Positions 59,326 to 64,000 of a stretch of 64,000 nt of DNA are shown here, piece by piece. A program made the translations under genes and the position numbers. Under the pieces are notes generated by a model that saw only the letters and a program-made list of their open reading frames with translations, ran no database searches and was not told the origin of the DNA. The DNA is from Deltaproteobacteria bacterium RIFOXYD12_FULL_56_24. Its GTDB lineage: Bacteria > Desulfobacterota > Desulfobulbia > Desulfobulbales > Desulfurivibrionaceae. The DNA lies in assembly GCA_001799285.1 (NCBI GenBank), contig MGTD01000059.1:1-64000 (forward strand). Direction: 5' to 3'. The stretch's first letter is position 1. Every line of letters starts with the position of its first letter.

Positions 59326-61503
59326 TCATTTTTGCGGCACTTTCCACAGGTCTTCAAGTCGGGTTGCCAATTGATCCAGATCGGAGATCGGCAGCTGGCA
59401 GCTGAAATTTTCACAAAGATACACCGTGGTTTTGTTTTCCTGCACGGACAGCTCCGCTAGAAACAGCTGGTATTGCCCGAGAAACTTCTTTGTCTCGCCA
59501 TCTGCCAATAGCACGATCTTGCCAGGCAAAAAACGCTTGCGGAGCATGGTGAGCATGATTTCGGTATCGGGTCGGCCGAGCTTGCCGGCAACCACGAACT
59601 GCCGGGGGTTGCTCTCAGAAAAATCATAGGCCACCAGCATCTGCGGAAGAATGGAAGGATAACTGTTCAGCCGTTCGCCAAAGGCTTTGATGGTCGCCCC
59701 GGCTTTTTGGCGCCAATCATCGTTGCCGGTAATCCAGGCAAGCCGGAGGAGATTGAGAGCGCTCACCGAGTTGCCCGTTGGTTCGGCCCCATCATAATCG
59801 GCCTTTAGGCGGACCAGCACGGATTGGTCGGAGCCTGAAGTTTCAAAAAAACCGCCATGAATCTCATCGCCGAACAGGTCGATCTGCTTTTCCGTCAAGG
59901 CCAGGGCCAGTTGCAGCCAAGCCAGATCAAAGGAAGCCTCATAGAGGTCGAGCAGGCCGTTGACCAGAAAAGCATAATCGTCGAGCTGTCCGGCCAGACC
60001 TCCATCCCCGTCCCGATAGCGCCGGAAAAGCGTGCCGGAAGCCGGATCATACAGCTTGGCCCGGATAAAATCGGCAGCCCGTTCCGCCGCAACCAGATAG
60101 CATTTTTCGCCCAACACCTGAGCTGCCCGGGCAAGGGCGCTGATCATGTGACCGTTCCAGGAGGTGATGATCTTATCGTCAAGATGCGGCCTCGGCCTTT
60201 GCGCCCGAACCGTAAGAAGCTTCTGCCGTAAGCGTTCGAGTAAGCGTGACAACACCTCATCCTGGAGGCGGAATCGCTGCGCGGTCTCGGCAAGTTGATG
60301 GGCGACATAGAGAATATTTTTCCCGGTGAACTCCGCCTGTGGGTCGGCAAGGGCATTGCCTCCCTCCAGCACCCCATAATGGAAAGCGAAGATCTCCCCG
60401 TGCTCCTGGCCGAGGCTTTTGACAATCTCCTCCCTGGTCCAGAGATAAAACAGCCCCTCGCCATGCACCTCTGGGTTCCCCGCCTGGCTGCTGTCGGCAT
60501 CCTCCGCCGAATAAAAGCCACCTTCCGGGCTGGTCATATCCCGCAGGACATAATCGAGGATGTCCTGGGCGACATTGGCGTAAAAAGGATCCTGCCCCAA
60601 CTGGAAGGCCTCGAGATAGCTGACCGCTAGCTGGCCCTGGTCGTAAAGCATCTTTTCAAAATGGGGCACCCGCCACTGACCATCCACCGAATAGCGGTGA
60701 AAGCCGCCGCCGAGATGGTCGTACATCCCGCCGGCGGCCATCTTGCGCAGAGTCATCTTTGTCATGTCCAGGGCCTTGGTCTCGCCGGTGCGCGCGGCAT
60801 GGCGCAGCAAAAAGCTGAACACCACGGGCCGAGGGAACTTGGGGGCCGAGCCGAATCCGCCGAATTCGGGGTCGTATTCCGCACTGAGCTGCCGGAAGGC
60901 CTTGGCGGCGATCTCCGGGTCGATTGTTGCCGCCCTGGCATCCGCGGCTTTCCGGCGAAGATGGTCGGTAATCTTGGCCGCCGAGGCAAGAATCTTCTCG
61001 GGGTTGGCGCGCCAGGCATCATGCACCGCCGCCAGAAGCTCGACCATGCCGGGCAGACCGTGCCTGGATTCGGGCGGGAAATAGGTGCCCCCGTAAAAGG
61101 GCTGCAGATCAGGGGTAAGAAACACCGACATGGGCCAACCGCCATGGCCGGTCAGCGCCTGCACCGCAGTCATGTAAAGCTGGTCAAGATCGGGCCGCTC
61201 CTCCCGGTCCACCTTGATGCAGACAAAATTTTCGTTGAGAAGCCTGGCAACTTCCTGGTTTTCAAAGGATTCGTGGGCCATGACATGGCACCAGTGGCAG
61301 GTGGAATAACCGATGGAGAGAAAGATCGGCTTGCCTTTTCTGCCGGCCAGCGCAAAGGCTTCCTTGCCCCAGGGAAACCAGGCCACGAGGTTGAAAGCAT
61401 GCTGGAGGAGGTAGGGACTTTTCTCGGTGACGAGCCGGTTGGGATTTCTCCCCTGGGCCAGCTGTTGATCGATAAAGGTCTGGATGGTCGTGGTGGCTGC
61501 CAT
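59326..61503 (-). CDS. YyaL/DUF255 thioredoxin-domain protein
   Basis: A 725-residue protein. The N-terminal thioredoxin-like domain has [20 protein letters not shown] (CxxC). The rest is an alpha/alpha toroid like six-hairpin glycosidases: [35 protein letters not shown], and [15 protein letters not shown]. YyaL/SPATA20 relatives have unknown substrates. ATG 61503, preceded by AAGGAGG, is preferred to 61521. No signal peptide, so cytoplasmic. Confidence 0.9.
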   Translation of the reverse strand: MAATTTIQTFIDQQLAQGRNPNRLVTEKSPYLLQHAFNLVAWFPWGKEAFALAGRKGKPIFLSIGYSTCHWCHVMAHESFENQEVARLLNENFVCIKVDREERPDLDQLYMTAVQALTGHGGWPMSVFLTPDLQPFYGGTYFPPESRHGLPGMVELLAAVHDAWRANPEKILASAAKITDHLRRKAADARAATIDPEIAAKAFRQLSAEYDPEFGGFGSAPKFPRPVVFSFLLRHAARTGETKALDMTKMTLRKMAAGGMYDHLGGGFHRYSVDGQWRVPHFEKMLYDQGQLAVSYLEAFQLGQDPFYANVAQDILDYVLRDMTSPEGGFYSAEDADSSQAGNPEVHGEGLFYLWTREEIVKSLGQEHGEIFAFHYGVLEGGNALADPQAEFTGKNILYVAHQLAETAQRFRLQDEVLSRLLERLRQKLLTVRAQRPRPHLDDKIITSWNGHMISALARAAQVLGEKCYLVAAERAADFIRAKLYDPASGTLFRRYRDGDGGLAGQLDDYAFLVNGLLDLYEASFDLAWLQLALALTEKQIDLFGDEIHGGFFETSGSDQSVLVRLKADYDGAEPTGNSVSALNLLRLAWITGNDDWRQKAGATIKAFGERLNSYPSILPQMLVAYDFSESNPRQFVVAGKLGRPDTEIMLTMLRKRFLPGKIVLLADGETKKFLGQYQLFLAELSVQENKTTVYLCENFSCQLPISDLDQLATRLEDLWKVPQK

Positions 61504-61588
61504 TGGTATCCTCCTTAGCAAAAACTTTTTATACCAGCAGACGACCTCAGCTCTTAAGCGCCGAGTCTCTATAGTTTTGCGCGGCCAT

Positions 61589-63685
61589 TCACCGTTTGGA
61601 CATCGAGCGGAGGGTAAGGGTCAGAGCGAAAAACGGCGCCAGAAACAGGGTCAAAAAAATCATGCAGCCTTTCTGCGTCTGGGGATCTTTCGCCAAACGG
61701 ACAATATCCGGATCGAGTACGCCTGAAAGCGCAAGGGTGATGAGCGGCAGAATCAAGAAAGCGATCCCGCTGAAGACCAGTTCGGTCATCAGCAACTTTT
61801 TGAGAAACAACGCAAGAGTGTCCATGGCAAGCTTAAGCTTAACCATACGATCGACAAACCCTTTCAGGTGCTTGATCTGAGCCTGGCCTGCCTGCAGCAA
61901 CGCCCGGGAATTTGTCAGGTTTTTTCCTGCCTTGCTTCTTGCCTCGACAAACATTTTCTTGCCGGCAACAAGGGCTTCTTCGAAGGTCCGGAAAAAAGAT
62001 TTATAAGGATATTCCTGCCAGAAGGCATGGTAATCAGCCCAAGTAATAGCCGCCACATCAACTTGGAGATTCAGCTCTTCAAGCTTTGCCGCCCGCAATC
62101 TGGGGCAGGCCATGGTCAATGATTTGGCCCGCTCGGCGACATCAAAAAGATCATAAACGCCGCATCGTTGGAACTGTTTCTCCAGGTTGGCCAAAATCGT
62201 AAGATTAGTCTGCAGCTCCTCATCGTTTTCCTCCCCGAACCAGACTTGCAGCTCAGCACCGACCTTTTGCGCTGCAGCCAGGTTTTCCCCGGCTTCCTTG
62301 TTTTTCCGATCGAGCAGCTCGGAAAGGGCTTTATCCACCATGTTGCCGGCCGGAAACATGGCCGGATCCATGAGAGCGATCATGAAATACCGACGATTCC
62401 CGGCGGCCAGCTTACGGAGCAGCTGTATCTGCTGCTGCTCCAGTCCTTCATGAACCCTTGCCTGAATAAGGCTGTATTGGATTTCCGGACAGTCAAGATA
62501 GAGCTTGGCGAGCGAACCCAGAAATTGTTCCGCTTTCCAGGGCTGGTTGGTTAATCGATAAAATCTGGCCAGGAGAAGGCCGATATAGATCTTCTCTTTA
62601 TCCGTGCTGGCCGTGGTGTTCAACATTTGCAGAAGATGCGCCATCTCCACCATCCGTCCGCATTCCAGGGCGATAAATGCCTGGACCAGGGTGGCGTAGA
62701 AATACTTTCCTCCCGAGACTTGACTTTCTGCCCGCAGCAAAACAACGGCCTGTTCGTACTGGCCACGCCGCAGGTAATCGAAACCCGCCTGCAGATTGCG
62801 GCTTTCATCTCTGTGCCGGTCAATTTTGATTCTGTCGCTTTTGCTGGCGCCGTCCCAAAAGGAAGACGAAGAAAGAGCGGTGTAGGCAAGAAAACGAGGC
62901 TGGTAAATGAGATACATGTCAAAATAGGTGATATATACCTGCAAAGCCGGATCGGTACGGATCTGAGCCGAGTCGACGCCTGCAGCCAACAGATTCGCCA
63001 TTTTTTTCTGCTCAACCATAACCCGCTTAAACAGATGGTCGATTTCCGGAAAAGACAGGTACCCAACACGGTTGATACCTTGGGCTTCCATGGATAACTG
63101 TTTACTGGGACAATGGGCTGCGGCATGGTTGACCATCCCGCAGTAAAAACATTCCGGACCATTTCCCTTAGCCGCCAGAAACCTGCCGGTAAAAAGCCGC
63201 TCACGTTTGAAGCCGCTGAGATCACCGGAAAAGCAGAGCTGAAACAACCCGTCCCCAACATCCAGAAAGCTGTGGGCAGGCATTTTCCTCCCGGCAACAA
63301 GTTGATCCCATTGAAACTTTAAGGCCCTTGTCGCATATATGGTTTCCTGTTTCAATCCCCCCCAGATTGGAGCTGATGACTCCGTAAAATTAACAGGCGG
63401 ATCTTTTTTCCGGTGCAGATGCAGGATAACCTGGAGGGGAACCGCCCCCCACTCTGCTTGCCATTGCTGTTTCTTGAGGGAATTAAGGCTTTCAAAAAAA
63501 GTACTCAGCGCGGAAAATGGTGTGTCGTGGCTGGTGAGCATAACCTCCGCCGTGCCGCCCCCAGCCAGACCCAGAAGACTGCGCAGGGTTTGCAGAAAAA
63601 CAGGCCAGCGGTCCTGCAGAACCTTTTCGCCCTGATAAGTCATGGGGCAAATGGCCAGCAGGATTGAATGATCGATCTCTTTCAT
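61589..63685 (-). CDS. Large membrane protein with a CCHC zinc knuckle and helical repeats
   Basis: About 698 residues. N-terminal region (1-175): an alpha/beta-like domain with [16 protein letters not shown] near 143-158. Next is [14 protein letters not shown] (C179, C182, H187, C192), which is a CX2CX4HX4C zinc knuckle. A TPR-like helical region (about 310-480) contains [21 protein letters not shown] coiled region and two hydrophobic segments (about 624-650 and 668-690) end the protein, so the bulk should be cytoplasmic. No family is recognised as a whole. GTG 63721 is an alternative start. Confidence 0.7.
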   Translation of the reverse strand: MKEIDHSILLAICPMTYQGEKVLQDRWPVFLQTLRSLLGLAGGGTAEVMLTSHDTPFSALSTFFESLNSLKKQQWQAEWGAVPLQVILHLHRKKDPPVNFTESSAPIWGGLKQETIYATRALKFQWDQLVAGRKMPAHSFLDVGDGLFQLCFSGDLSGFKRERLFTGRFLAAKGNGPECFYCGMVNHAAAHCPSKQLSMEAQGINRVGYLSFPEIDHLFKRVMVEQKKMANLLAAGVDSAQIRTDPALQVYITYFDMYLIYQPRFLAYTALSSSSFWDGASKSDRIKIDRHRDESRNLQAGFDYLRRGQYEQAVVLLRAESQVSGGKYFYATLVQAFIALECGRMVEMAHLLQMLNTTASTDKEKIYIGLLLARFYRLTNQPWKAEQFLGSLAKLYLDCPEIQYSLIQARVHEGLEQQQIQLLRKLAAGNRRYFMIALMDPAMFPAGNMVDKALSELLDRKNKEAGENLAAAQKVGAELQVWFGEENDEELQTNLTILANLEKQFQRCGVYDLFDVAERAKSLTMACPRLRAAKLEELNLQVDVAAITWADYHAFWQEYPYKSFFRTFEEALVAGKKMFVEARSKAGKNLTNSRALLQAGQAQIKHLKGFVDRMVKLKLAMDTLALFLKKLLMTELVFSGIAFLILPLITLALSGVLDPDIVRLAKDPQTQKGCMIFLTLFLAPFFALTLTLRSMSKR

Positions 63686-63831
63686 GATGTTTTTTAATCC
63701 GGGCGCGCTTTTTTTCAGCACATTAGCGTAATAATCTTTTCGCCATTGTACGTTTTTTCCTGCCTCGGCACCATACCGGATTCTCCCTGGCGGGAAAAAA
63801 GCTGGCCGAGCTTTTCCACAAGGATTACTAT

Positions 63832-63945
63832 ATGACTAATGTGGAGCACAACCATAGTAAGAAAATCAGAAAAACAACGGTAAGAAGCGGAGATACCAAG
63901 TTTTCCTCGCCTGGTGTCGCAAGGCGAAAAAGCAGCGACTTTTGA
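63832..63945 (+). CDS. Possible 37-residue basic peptide
   Basis: ATG 63832 with AAGGA 7 nt upstream opens a frame of 37 codons, Lys/Arg/Ser-rich (NHSKKIRKTTVRSGD, ARRKSSDF), ending in TGA. The good ribosome-binding site is the main argument. No family is recognised. The remaining 63946-64000 holds nothing clear. Confidence 0.3.
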   Translation: MTNVEHNHSKKIRKTTVRSGDTKFSSPGVARRKSSDF

Positions 63946-64000
63946 AAATTTTCAGGGCAAACGAAAAACATCAGCAAGCATTCTGCTTGCTCTGGCTAAA

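Noticed and set aside
1-64000. CRISPR array or cas genes
   Set aside because: No regularly spaced short direct repeats with unique spacers and no Cas motifs were seen.

Overview
The window reads as a chromosomal segment of a Gram-negative, anaerobic, sulfate-reducer-like bacterium. The best fit is Desulfobacterota, probably the Desulfobulbales; this is an inference from gene content, not from a search. Supporting content: an HdrA/QmoA-like fragment, a DUF39 homocysteine-biosynthesis (aspartate semialdehyde sulfurtransferase) gene, a P-protein PheA, a fused SecDF, a yicC-remA-gmk cluster, RpfG and NtrC-type signalling, periplasmic rhodaneses and a monoheme cytochrome. Most of the DNA is ordinary, densely packed chromosome with many 4-bp ATGA overlaps.

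Layout. 0.3-9.2 kb: recC-recB-recD operon (minus strand). 9.2-10.2: CheV. 10.5-15.4: a promoter followed by secDF, a YkgJ-type cysteine-cluster protein, an HD hydrolase and tatC. 15.6-16.7: an Ala/Pro-rich protein with a FlaG-like C-terminus. 16.8-20.5: an RpfG-type HD-GYP regulator and a four-PAS hybrid kinase with two nearly identical PAS units. 20.8-23.2: envelope proteins and a second YkgJ protein. 23.4-29.3: a glycosidase-like/parvulin-like lipoprotein, a sensor kinase and a sigma-54 activator. 29.3-32.5: a repeat-scarred stretch with a NosL-like protein, a RelE toxin remnant, REP-like palindromes, a lipoprotein and a methyltransferase fragment. 33-38.7: triple rhodanese, rfaE1, yicC, remA, gmk, rlmB and a cytochrome. 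38.7-45.8: an S1 protein, YfcE phosphatase, cobD, cobU, a B12-type radical SAM protein, lolA and murI. 46-47.6: MucR-like regulator, a mini-transposon, tRNA-Pro and HU. 47.8-51.8: LarE, DUF39 and CBS-ACT (minus strand) diverging from pheA. 52.1-55.7: a scar island with truncated hdrA, a mini-transposon end, a RAYT transposase remnant, a REP, a long hairpin and three toxin-antitoxin pairs. 55.9-63.7: pepF, yciH, a GIY-YIG protein, an epimerase fragment, CheX, a YyaL-type thioredoxin-domain protein and a large unknown membrane protein carrying a CCHC zinc knuckle.

How the parts relate. Housekeeping functions (RecBCD repair, protein export, guanylate kinase, heptose kinase, cell wall, lipoprotein carrier) alternate with sensory modules. 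The accessory DNA is confined to two zones (about 29.8-32.0 and 52.5-55.0 kb). There, small non-autonomous repeats have broken genes: a RelE gene, a methyltransferase, hdrA and a RAYT. The two most complete mini-transposons start with GTAA and have matching ends; one has a perfect 8-bp target duplication and the other a 7-of-8 match. These are hallmarks of IS66-type elements.

The most novel-looking items are the CCHC-knuckle TPR membrane protein, the radical SAM protein with an atypical CX4CX2C cluster motif inside a cobamide-salvage operon, the DUF39/CBS-ACT/LarE sulfur cluster, and the IS66-type mini-transposon family with its hdrA junction. All assignments come from reading the sequence; no database search was run.
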